Origin: Candidatus Methylacidiphilales bacterium | Lineage (GTDB): Bacteria; Pseudomonadota; Gammaproteobacteria; JASGCS01 | Direction: 5' to 3' | Length of the DNA stretch: 36,766 nt | NCBI GenBank assembly: GCA_030054035.1 | Contig: JASGCS010000013.1 | Location: 1-36,766 of the forward strand | In this document: positions 8,548-15,877 of the stretch, in pieces | How the letters are laid out: every line of letters begins with the position of its first letter | Position numbering within the stretch: position 1 is the first letter of the stretch | Notes under the pieces: model-generated | What the model saw: the letters and a program-made list of their open reading frames with translations, nothing else | Told to the model about the DNA's origin: nothing | Databases searched by the model: none | Made by a program: the position numbers and the translations under genes

Positions 8548-9581
8548 ATTGAACTGGCAATATCAAAAATTGGTAAGTAGAGAAGTAGTACTAATACGCC
8601 TATTATTGTACCAGTAACGACCATGATACTTGGCTCGATAATTTTAAGAAATCTTCGAATTTCAATGGTTAGTTCTTTTTCTTTTTGTTCTGCGACTTTT
8701 TCGAGCATGCCACCTAGGTCACCACTATTTTCCCCCACCCTAATCATTGACAATGAAACACTATCAAGCCAGTGATATCTATCTAGTGATTGATAAAATC
8801 CATCACCATTATGAACTGATTGAATTATTTCTGTTAAGACCTTTTCTTGGCTTTCTTCAACTATTGAAGAGGAGAGCACAAGTGCTTTATGTATTGTGAT
8901 ACCTGAGGTAGTCAATAAACCTACCCCTCGTAGCCATCTGGTTTTCCAAAATAACTCATAGCGTTTTCTAAACAGTGGAACGCCAAACAACACTCGCAAC
9001 GCTAATTTTTTAAATACGCCAGTTTGGTAAAGCCGATAAGCCAATACAGCAATACCGAATAATCCCAGCATAAACCACATGGGATGGCTATTGACAAAAT
9101 TACCCCAGCTGAGCACGAGGTGAGTTAGAAAAGGCGGTTCCCCTCCTCCAATGGTATACACTGCTGAAAATCTTGGAATAATAACAAAAAGTAAAAAGAT
9201 AATGATAATAAAACCGAAACCCATTAAAAATACCGGATAGAGTAACGCAGATATTATTTGTTGTTTAATTTCATCAGATTGTTCTTGATACTGTAAGTAG
9301 CGCTCTAGCATAGGGATTAAACTTCCCGAACCATCTACGGATTTTATCATCGCACGATAGAGGACTGGTAAATCATAGGTCTTGGCTAAGGCTGCAGGAA
9401 AACTATACCCCTCATAGATCTTATCTATGATTGGCCGATAACAATGAGAGGATGAATTTTTTTCTTGCCCAGCTAGTACCGCTAAGGCATGCGAGATTGA
9501 CATGCCTGACTTCAATAATGGGATTATTTCACGATGAAAAGTTAATAATGAAAACTCATGGCTAGTACCAGATATCAGCAT
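8544..9581 (-). CDS. gspF: Inner-membrane platform protein GspF (second set)
   Basis: The open frame extends further upstream, but that part lies inside gspG. I prefer ATG 9579-9581 (MLISGTSHEFSLLTFHREI), giving ~345 residues and a 20-base overlap. The sequence LTFHREIIPLLKSGMSISHALAVL matches the GspF/PilC core, and a second copy of the fold follows near YELFWKTRWLRGVGLLTTSG. Three membrane stretches are visible (YPVFLMGFGFIIIIFLLFVII, WFMLGLFGIAVLAYRLY, IMVVTGTIIGVLVLLLYLPIF). Compared with typical ~400-residue GspF, the first ~60 residues are missing. The protein would form the rotor-like platform worked by GspE. Confidence 0.85.
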   Translation of the reverse strand: MLISGTSHEFSLLTFHREIIPLLKSGMSISHALAVLAGQEKNSSSHCYRPIIDKIYEGYSFPAALAKTYDLPVLYRAMIKSVDGSGSLIPMLERYLQYQEQSDEIKQQIISALLYPVFLMGFGFIIIIFLLFVIIPRFSAVYTIGGGEPPFLTHLVLSWGNFVNSHPMWFMLGLFGIAVLAYRLYQTGVFKKLALRVLFGVPLFRKRYELFWKTRWLRGVGLLTTSGITIHKALVLSSSIVEESQEKVLTEIIQSVHNGDGFYQSLDRYHWLDSVSLSMIRVGENSGDLGGMLEKVAEQKEKELTIEIRRFLKIIEPSIMVVTGTIIGVLVLLLYLPIFDIASSI

Positions 9582-9990
9582 TATCTTTATCTCCACCTTC
9601 TTTGCCATCTCCTCCATAACTATAAAGATCAAACTCATTACTGGTATTTTTAAGGCTTGGTTGCGCATAGCGATACTGGTTACCCCAAGGGTCCATGGGT
9701 AGGTCTTTTTCCAAATAAGGCCCCTTCCATTTTTCCTCTTGAGGGTTTTGCACTAATCCAATCAGCCCCTGTGAAGTGGTAGGGTACTGACCAACATCTA
9801 ATCGGTATAGATCTAAAGCCTTGGCAATACTTTGCATTTGCGATTTTGCGGTTCCAACTTTAGATTTTTCCAGCCCTTTAAAGTATTTTGGACCGACATA
9901 CGCGGCCAAAATTGATAGTATGACTACGACGATGAGCAATTCTAGGATGGTAAATCCTTTATTGATTAGCTTAGATCTAGAGATTGGCAT
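9562..9990 (-). CDS. gspG: Major pseudopilin GspG
   Basis: A 142-residue textbook GspG. It has a 12-residue leader ending in Gly12, then FTILELLIVVVILSILAAYV with Glu5. The conserved middle is DLYRLDVGQYPTTSQGLIGL and GPYLEKDLPMDPWGNQYRY. The C-terminal calcium loop is YGGDGKEGGDKDNADI. GspG subunits polymerise into the secretion pseudopilus. The calcium loop strongly favours type II secretion over a pure type IV pilus. It lies 15 bases after the GspL-like gene of the first set, so both sets probably share a transcript. Confidence 0.95.
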   Translation of the reverse strand: MPISRSKLINKGFTILELLIVVVILSILAAYVGPKYFKGLEKSKVGTAKSQMQSIAKALDLYRLDVGQYPTTSQGLIGLVQNPQEEKWKGPYLEKDLPMDPWGNQYRYAQPSLKNTSNEFDLYSYGGDGKEGGDKDNADIWY

Positions 9991-10005
9991 GACATAATTA
10001 TAAAC

Positions 10006-10899
10006 CTAATTACAGGTTTCATGCAATGACTCTACGGTTATCCAATCATGGGCTGGTAAAAAAGCGATGGTTAGATATGGCACAAAACAAGTGTGCTGAT
10101 TAATAATGCTAGTTACTTGATTTGAATCTGTAGTAATCACAGTAGCAATATGATTAGATGCGCCATGATGCCTTTGGGTGGTTTTAGGCAATGTCAGTAA
10201 GTAATTATTGTGCGAATGATCTATTTCACAGCCACATTGATGAGCCAATGTGGAAATAAATAAAACTTTATCTTCTGGATTACTGATAGTTACATCAATA
10301 GAGACTTGAGATAGAGCTTGGATAATAGTAATCGTATGGAGTTGATAGTGAGGAATAGTGTTAAGGGTATTAAAGAGTACGGATATAATTTGAAATTGAT
10401 TAACTTGATAATTTTTATGAATTGAAACTGGTTGATACTTATTGTCATTTTTATTGAACAGGTATGTAGCAATTACAAAGACCAGTATCAACAGGATCAA
10501 TACTACCCTAGTTATGAGATAGGTATACTCGGACCTGACCTGAGTGGTTGTCTTGACATGATTAGATAGGTGTGGCAATATTTGACTAGTTAAACTCCCT
10601 CCATGGTTACCCTTACGATAATGATGCCATAATGGTGAATAAGAAGGATAGATCACGGTTTGATTTGTTTTTGGTAACCGAAGTGAGAGTGGGAGAGTTA
10701 CAATGACAAATTTATTTCTTTTTCGTAGAGATTTAATAATCCGATTGACGAGATGGCTGCCTTTAGTTATATGCATATAACCGAAGATTTTTTTCCAATG
10801 AATACTTGGATGTTCAATGGCAAGCACTACAATCATAGGAGTGTAATTTCTCGCGTTGTCGCTAAAGCAATTTTTATGAATGGTGATTATTCCAATCAT
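10006..10899 (-). CDS. Short GspL/PilN-like inner-membrane protein (first set)
   Basis: The 297-residue protein has a basic, His-rich cytoplasmic part (~1-125). One membrane helix (LITRVVLILLILVFVIATYLF, ~128-148) and a periplasmic domain follow. That domain has the alternation ...FQIISVLFNTLNTIPHYQLHTITI...VDVTISNPEDKVLFISTL, as in the ferredoxin-like part of PilN/GspL. Position after the minor pseudopilins also fits GspL. Its ATG shares one base with the stop of the 44-codon gene before it (TAATG at 10897-10901). An inner ATG (MIVVLAIEHPSIHW) 21 codons in could be the true start. Similarity is low, so the name is tentative. Confidence 0.5.
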   Translation of the reverse strand: MIGIITIHKNCFSDNARNYTPMIVVLAIEHPSIHWKKIFGYMHITKGSHLVNRIIKSLRKRNKFVIVTLPLSLRLPKTNQTVIYPSYSPLWHHYRKGNHGGSLTSQILPHLSNHVKTTTQVRSEYTYLITRVVLILLILVFVIATYLFNKNDNKYQPVSIHKNYQVNQFQIISVLFNTLNTIPHYQLHTITIIQALSQVSIDVTISNPEDKVLFISTLAHQCGCEIDHSHNNYLLTLPKTTQRHHGASNHIATVITTDSNQVTSIINQHTCFVPYLTIAFLPAHDWITVESLHETCN

Positions 10900-11033
10900 T
10901 ACTGCCTGCGGGTTTTTGCAATGGTAAGTACATTACTAGTAAGATTCAGCGTGTTATAACACTGCGCAATAAGAATACATTCATAACTAATCAGAACAAA
11001 GAGCACGATAGTTATAAACCCTTTTTGCCTCAT
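10899..11033 (-). CDS. 44-residue GspK-like minor pseudopilin peptide
   Basis: A small gene in the apparent gap between two larger ones. It reads MRQKGFITIVLFVLISYECI, then a polar tail, and stops after 44 residues. The start is a prepilin leader: basic residues, then G|F at position 5/6, then a hydrophobic helix. Glu5 is absent, as is characteristic of GspK/PilX-type minor pseudopilins. The start overlaps the GspJ-like stop as ATGA (11030-11033) and the stop overlaps the next start as TAATG. Coupling on both sides suggests the frame is translated. It lacks the globular domain of GspK (~300 residues), so it is either a remnant or a minimal pilus-tip peptide. Confidence 0.6.
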   Translation of the reverse strand: MRQKGFITIVLFVLISYECILIAQCYNTLNLTSNVLTIAKTRRQ

Positions 11034-11488
11034 AGCGCAAGGGTTACATTTTTTAAAATAAATCTAAACGATATGGTTTGATTAGTAAGGCTAAATAGGT
11101 AGACTTTATTTGCTCTGTAGCGAGGAGGGATTAATGTAATAGCTAAGGGCTCTGGTGAATGTAGTATTACAGTATTATTTTTTAATAGCGTTTTGTTGTT
11201 CCATTGATAGCGCACTGGTTTTGTATTATGGCAGGAAATAAGTAGCTCATGCTCGGTGAGATAGGCGTATGAACCTTGGCTAGACAGACAAACTCCATCT
11301 TTTTTTATCGCAATGGCAAAATTTAATAATGACTGTAATTGTTCATTACGATACAAGAGTTGCCGATTAAATTGACTGAGCACTAGCGCAGATCGGGTCA
11401 CAGCAATTAACAATACGGCAGATATGGTTATGGCAATCAGCACTTCCAATAAGGTAAATCCTAGATTACGGTAGTTCTTGCTGGACAT
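11030..11488 (-). CDS. Minor pseudopilin (GspJ-like)
   Basis: The 152-residue protein has a 10-residue leader and the prepilin motif G|FTLLEVLIAITISAVLLIAV with Glu5. A helix follows (LSQFNRQLLYRNEQLQSLLNFAIAI), then a beta-rich end. The position after another small pilin and before a GspK-like peptide fits GspJ, which sits at the tip of the pseudopilus. GspH or GspI cannot be excluded. It overlaps the upstream gene by 23 bases. Confidence 0.75.
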   Translation of the reverse strand: MSSKNYRNLGFTLLEVLIAITISAVLLIAVTRSALVLSQFNRQLLYRNEQLQSLLNFAIAIKKDGVCLSSQGSYAYLTEHELLISCHNTKPVRYQWNNKTLLKNNTVILHSPEPLAITLIPPRYRANKVYLFSLTNQTISFRFILKNVTLAL

Positions 11489-11753
11489 GAAATGAGTCAG
11501 TAGCTATTCGTAAGATGACTTTATTTTTTTCAACTATATAGATGATAGAAAAATCTTTGCCTACGAGTTGGATTGTGCGATGAATCAAATTTCCTTCTGC
11601 ATGATACCGAGCAATTTCATCATGCAGGAGTAATTCAGCTACGGTACGATGTTCATACTGTTTTTGTAGTTCGAGAATCGTATTAGTATGCAATGAAAAC
11701 TGCTTAAAAAAAATTGCTGTGATGATAACTGCGATAATTGATTCTAACATCAT
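11466..11753 (-). CDS. Leaderless pilin-like protein (GspI/GspH position)
   Basis: The 95-residue protein begins MMLESIIAVIITAIFF. This is the start of a mature pilin helix (xxLE...), with the Glu that is normally residue 5 at position 4. No leader or G|F cleavage site precedes it: reading upstream in frame gives ATG, GCC and then the TAA of the gspG-like gene (11757-11759). A helix and a short beta domain follow. The location among minor pseudopilins suggests GspI or GspH. Without a leader it could not be processed by prepilin peptidase, so it may be an unprocessed membrane protein or a decayed pilin. Confidence 0.6.
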   Translation of the reverse strand: MMLESIIAVIITAIFFKQFSLHTNTILELQKQYEHRTVAELLLHDEIARYHAEGNLIHRTIQLVGKDFSIIYIVEKNKVILRIATDSFHVQQELP

Positions 11754-11756
11754 GGC

Positions 11757-12125
11757 TTACTCCAAACAGCGATCTATGCTTTCACCTTCGCCACCCACCA
11801 CTCCATCCGCACCTAGGGTGCAAATGCGATAGTCATCTGCGCTAACCATTTCATAGAGATATTCTCTACCCCAAGGATCTTTCGGTATTCGTTGAAGGTA
11901 TGCGTTTAGAGAGCGCAAGCCGGTTGATTGCGGAGGAAGAAACCCGTTATCTAATGCAAATAACGAGATGACTAATTGTAACGATTGAAAATCTTGATCG
12001 ATGGCAACTTGTCTCGCTTGCGCTGGTCGCTTGAGTAAATTAGGAACAATAGCGCCTGCTAATAATGAAACCACCACCATCACGACAACTAATTCAAGCA
12101 TGGTAAATCCTCTTGATTCGTTCAT
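11757..12125 (-). CDS. Major-type pseudopilin GspG (first set)
   Basis: The 122-residue protein has a six-residue leader (MNESRG) and then FTMLELVVVMVVVSLLAGAI. The GspG body follows: LFALDNGFLPPQSTGLRSL and IPKDPWGREYLYEM. The C-terminal end (CTLGADGVVGGEGESIDRCLE) resembles the calcium loop and is closed by a possible Cys-Cys bridge. It differs strongly from the GspG at 9562-9990, so the first set has its own pseudopilus subunit. It overlaps gspF by four bases (12122-12125). Confidence 0.88.
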   Translation of the reverse strand: MNESRGFTMLELVVVMVVVSLLAGAIVPNLLKRPAQARQVAIDQDFQSLQLVISLFALDNGFLPPQSTGLRSLNAYLQRIPKDPWGREYLYEMVSADDYRICTLGADGVVGGEGESIDRCLE

Positions 12126-13117
12126 AGTATCAATTGGGTGGACAATAACGGCACGAGCAAACTATACGCCATGCCCAAAACCAAGCCTGCGCTGAGTAAC
12201 ATTAATATTGGGGTAATGAGTTCGTTAGTAAGCGCAATGGTCATAAGTAAAGATTCTCTTTGCATCGTAGCGGATCGTTCTATAGTTTTATGATAATCAC
12301 CTCGTTCAAAAGCATTAGCGATTGAAATGATTTGCACATGGAGTAACAATTGCGCTTGGGTATGTACTCGGGCAAAGGCTTGCGCCAGAGTTGCTCCATC
12401 TTGTAAATGTAATTCAAATTGTCCAAGGGTATGCCTCATGTCTTGGATTGGAATAATGGTTCTTACGATACCCAATGCTCTAGACAATGCTACATGTTGC
12501 TCTAAAATACAAGATAAAAATGTTAGATACTGTGTCGCCAGCACTGCACGATAGAGATTTTTTATCAGCGGAATTTTTAAAATAGTTTTATATACATAAT
12601 CTTTATACCTATCATTTCTTATCACGACTAGATACAGTGATGCCGTCAGGATAAGCACACTAATCAACGCAACTATTATTACTGTGTCAAGATTAATCGT
12701 GTTTTGTAGTGCAGTGGCTTGCAACACTGGGCTGAGCGAGTACTTTAGAACAACCATAGCAACCACAGAGATACAGACTACTAAGGCTGGATAGAGTGCG
12801 CTTAGTATGGCGGTTTGTTTTAATTTGACCAATTGCAGTTTCATGTACCCTAGCGCTAAGAGAACTTGTGCGAGGTGTCCACTTCCTTCACTGCTACCAA
12901 TCAATATTTTTTCTACTGGTTTAATGCTTTGGATAGTCTGTAATGCTTCAATAATACTATGGCCTTCAGACAAGCCTTGTTGGATTTGGGCATACAACAT
13001 TTGCACTGCAGGTCGTTGATCCGATCTATGGTTCTCTAAACAGTCTTGGATGCTGTAACCGGCTTGCAAAGAATGAGCAAAGTCAATATAAAACGATGCG
13101 ATGGTAGATTGTTTCAT
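12122..13117 (-). CDS. Inner-membrane platform protein GspF (first set)
   Basis: The 331-residue GspF/PilC-type protein starts FYIDFAHSLQAGYSIQDCLE, the first helical repeat. Membrane stretches are YPALVVCISVVAMVVLKYSL, VIIVALISVLILTASLYLVV and a C-terminal one (ITPILMLLSAGLVLGMAYSLL). The second repeat begins near YLTFLSCILEQHVALSRALG. It is short because the usual N-terminal extension is absent, as in the other GspF here. Four-base overlaps with the ATPase (13114-13117) and with gspG indicate one tightly coupled operon. Confidence 0.85.
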   Translation of the reverse strand: MKQSTIASFYIDFAHSLQAGYSIQDCLENHRSDQRPAVQMLYAQIQQGLSEGHSIIEALQTIQSIKPVEKILIGSSEGSGHLAQVLLALGYMKLQLVKLKQTAILSALYPALVVCISVVAMVVLKYSLSPVLQATALQNTINLDTVIIVALISVLILTASLYLVVIRNDRYKDYVYKTILKIPLIKNLYRAVLATQYLTFLSCILEQHVALSRALGIVRTIIPIQDMRHTLGQFELHLQDGATLAQAFARVHTQAQLLLHVQIISIANAFERGDYHKTIERSATMQRESLLMTIALTNELITPILMLLSAGLVLGMAYSLLVPLLSTQLIL

Positions 13118-14409
13118 GCTTCTAATGAAATGACGCGCTCAATCTCTGCTATGGTGGTTACGCCTTGGGTAATATACCGTCCTGACTTTTTGACTAGAGA
13201 TTCTTGAGAGTTTTCCCAACTAAACATGGCTGTCGAGTTAGGGTTTTGGTACTGCCATAATAGTTTTTGGTCGGCGGCCGTAACTTTAGCAATAAAAAAC
13301 ATTGCTTTTCTACCATAAAATCCAGTCGCACTGCAGACCTTGCAGTTATCAGGTTCATGATTTTGACAAAGCGTTCTAAACAGACGTTGTTCAACTAAGG
13401 CAAGCAGCGCGCCTGAAATCAGTGAAGTTGGCACACCTAAATCTATCAATCTATGAATTGCCTCGCGCACTGATTGCGCATGGATAGTACTTAAAACCAG
13501 ATGCCCAGTTAGGCTAGCTGATACTGCAATTTTTGCAGTATCAGAATCTCTAATTTCACCAATTAAAATAATATCTGGGTCTTGTCTCAATATCGCGCGC
13601 AAACCAGTGGCAAAGGTTAATCCAATTTTTTGGTGGACTTGGGTCTGAGAAATCCCTTCGAGATGGTACTCAATAGGGTCCTCAATGGTAAAAATCGATC
13701 TTTGCGAGTTAATTAAATGTTTAAGACAACCATACAATGAAGTAGTTTTTCCACTTCCGGTCGGTCCAATCATCAATACTAGCCCAGCTGGTTTATTAAC
13801 GATTGAGAGTAACGATTGCAAATCTTGAGATTCCAATCCCAACTGATCAATGCTGGGTAAATTAGAGCGCTGAAGTATTCTAAGCACCACTCGTTCTCCA
13901 AGCGTGGTCGGAATGCAAGAGACTCTAATATCAATATTTTTATCTGAAATTGAAACTTGCAATCTACCATCTTGTGGTAATCTGGTTTCGGCTAAATCTA
14001 AGTTAGCCAGCATTTTTATTTTAACCACCAATTGTACGGTTAGCGTTTTTGGCAGTTCGCGCAAAGTGACTAATTGACCATCAACGCGTAACACTACCTT
14101 ACCAGTACTACGAAATGGTGTGATATGAATATCAGAAGTATTTTTTGCTATCGCATCTACTACCATTTGATTAAATACTTTTTGAATATGGAATGTGGTA
14201 GGTAATTGTAAGTTAACCACCCCATTGGCATCATGGGTAACTTGGTTAACAGATACCTGTTGCTCGTAATCGCTAGGTGATAGTACATGCAGTTCTGCAG
14301 ATGGTGGTGTTGCTCTTGCGAGGTCTGGAATTGCAGAGATCGGTATCGGTGATACCATATAAACATGTTTCTGTGCAGAGATTATTTTTGTGATTATCTT
14401 ATGGTTCAT
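13114..14409 (-). CDS. Secretion ATPase GspE (first set), altered zinc site
   Basis: The 431-residue assembly ATPase has Walker A GPTGSGKTT (~215-223), Asp box TIEDPIEYHL, Walker B IILIGEIRD (~280-288) and His box TGHLVLSTIHAQ. The zinc knuckle reads C348-x2-H351 ... C356-x2-C359, so one of the four usual cysteines is His. A CHCC site could still bind zinc. The N-terminal domain is short compared with GspE of the second set. It overlaps the secretin gene by 11 bases and gspF by 4. Overall it is clearly a paralogue, not a recent duplicate, of 7039-8547. Confidence 0.93.
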   Translation of the reverse strand: MNHKIITKIISAQKHVYMVSPIPISAIPDLARATPPSAELHVLSPSDYEQQVSVNQVTHDANGVVNLQLPTTFHIQKVFNQMVVDAIAKNTSDIHITPFRSTGKVVLRVDGQLVTLRELPKTLTVQLVVKIKMLANLDLAETRLPQDGRLQVSISDKNIDIRVSCIPTTLGERVVLRILQRSNLPSIDQLGLESQDLQSLLSIVNKPAGLVLMIGPTGSGKTTSLYGCLKHLINSQRSIFTIEDPIEYHLEGISQTQVHQKIGLTFATGLRAILRQDPDIILIGEIRDSDTAKIAVSASLTGHLVLSTIHAQSVREAIHRLIDLGVPTSLISGALLALVEQRLFRTLCQNHEPDNCKVCSATGFYGRKAMFFIAKVTAADQKLLWQYQNPNSTAMFSWENSQESLVKKSGRYITQGVTTIAEIERVISLEA

Positions 14410-15877
14410 CGGTACGATTGGGATTTTCCTGTTCTAATATTTCTAACGCTGATGGTACTGAATCGGGGTGTTCAATAATGGTCGGTTTAACAAAAACCAT
14501 CAAAGTTCTTTTACTCTCATCTTGAGTGATACCCTTAAATAGAGACCCGATGATTGGAATATCGCCAAGAACGGGTATTTTATTTTCACTGCTATTAGTA
14601 TCATGTTCATGAAGACCACCTAAAATAATAAGTTCTCCGCTTTTCGCTACGATTCTAGTTTTAAATAATCGTTTATTAGTAATAATATCACTTGCTACGG
14701 TTGAATTGGCAAGATGAGATACTTCTTGTTCTAAGATTAACCGAACAGAAAAATCTTCTAGTATCTGCGGTTTTACTTTTAGTGATATACCGATATCTTG
14801 TCTGGCAATAGTTTGAAACGGGTTAAGCGTATTTGCGTTAGTGGTTTGAGAATATTGACCGGTAATAATTGGTACATTTTGACCAACGATCAACTGCGCT
14901 TCTTGATTATCTTCGGTAATGACACTTGGCGTGGAAAGAATATGACTGGTATGGTCAGATTCTAAGAAGTTAAGTATCGCCAATAAATCTTCACCAAGTG
15001 ATCCATATTGCACAGACAGTACCGGTGTGGTTTTATTTCCATTCGCAGTGAAGGAGTTATTGTTAATAGCCACAGAACCTTGTTTGAGTAGCCTGGTCCA
15101 TTGACCACCAATCTGCCTGGCACGATCTTCTTGGATTTCGGCAATGATCGCTTCTATTAATACTTGCTTCGGCAAGGTATCAATAGATTGAACTACTTTG
15201 ATAAGTAATTGTAGCGTGGCTGGTGGGGCAGTTACTACTATGGCATTCTGTCCAGACACCTCATCAATAGCAATATTTTGATTTTTAATGTGTGACGATT
15301 GTTTCAAAGTTTCAACAATAGCACTTGCACTTCTGTGTTTAATCTGTATTATCTTGGTCTCTTGCCCAGGAACATCTAATTTAGCTAATAACGAGCGAAT
15401 TCGTGTCACATGATGGCTCGAAGAGGCGATAATCAATTGATTTCTGTTTGCAACTCCTCCCATAAAAGTTTGCGTTGATAGGAGAGGTTTTAAAGCTGCT
15501 AATGCTTCTTGCACTGATAAAAATGATAAGGGTATCACTTCTACATTACTACTTTGAGAGTTTGAAGTTAACTGTTCCCTGGTTTTCTGAAGCGATGTGA
15601 CGACATAGTATTTACCGTTATTAATAATTCCAATATTTCGATCTACCAATGCTGATTCAATCGTTGAAAAAAGTTCTTTTGGACTATCAGGCAATGCACC
15701 AAGGATGGTCACGGAACCTTGAATATCGTTATCAAGGACAAATCGTTTTTGCATTGTTCGGGAAAGTTTTGTAATAAGCTCTTTTATTTCATAATTAGAT
15801 TGAGGTGCTGGTATGATTTGTTCGGCACCAATACCAATAGAAAAAATAAATAAAAAAATAATGTACTTAAGATACAT
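14399..15877 (-). CDS. Secretin GspD (first set)
   Basis: ATG 15875-15877 (MYLKYIIFLFIFSIGIGA) gives a clean Sec signal and 492 residues. N0 (~20-90), N1 and N2 ring domains follow, with EVIPLSFLSVQEALAALKPLL and KIIQIKHRSASAIVETLK. The secretin core reads QVLIEAIIAEIQEDRARQIGGQW, then ILSTPSVITEDNQEAQLIVGQNVPI, DIGISLKVKPQI and ELIILGGLHEHD...KIPVLGDIPIIGSLF. No S-domain is obvious after the core, so the need for a pilotin is unclear. The start overlaps the end of comM by 11 bases, and the end overlaps the ATPase gene. It forms the outer-membrane channel of the first set. Confidence 0.92.
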   Translation of the reverse strand: MYLKYIIFLFIFSIGIGAEQIIPAPQSNYEIKELITKLSRTMQKRFVLDNDIQGSVTILGALPDSPKELFSTIESALVDRNIGIINNGKYYVVTSLQKTREQLTSNSQSSNVEVIPLSFLSVQEALAALKPLLSTQTFMGGVANRNQLIIASSSHHVTRIRSLLAKLDVPGQETKIIQIKHRSASAIVETLKQSSHIKNQNIAIDEVSGQNAIVVTAPPATLQLLIKVVQSIDTLPKQVLIEAIIAEIQEDRARQIGGQWTRLLKQGSVAINNNSFTANGNKTTPVLSVQYGSLGEDLLAILNFLESDHTSHILSTPSVITEDNQEAQLIVGQNVPIITGQYSQTTNANTLNPFQTIARQDIGISLKVKPQILEDFSVRLILEQEVSHLANSTVASDIITNKRLFKTRIVAKSGELIILGGLHEHDTNSSENKIPVLGDIPIIGSLFKGITQDESKRTLMVFVKPTIIEHPDSVPSALEILEQENPNRTDEP

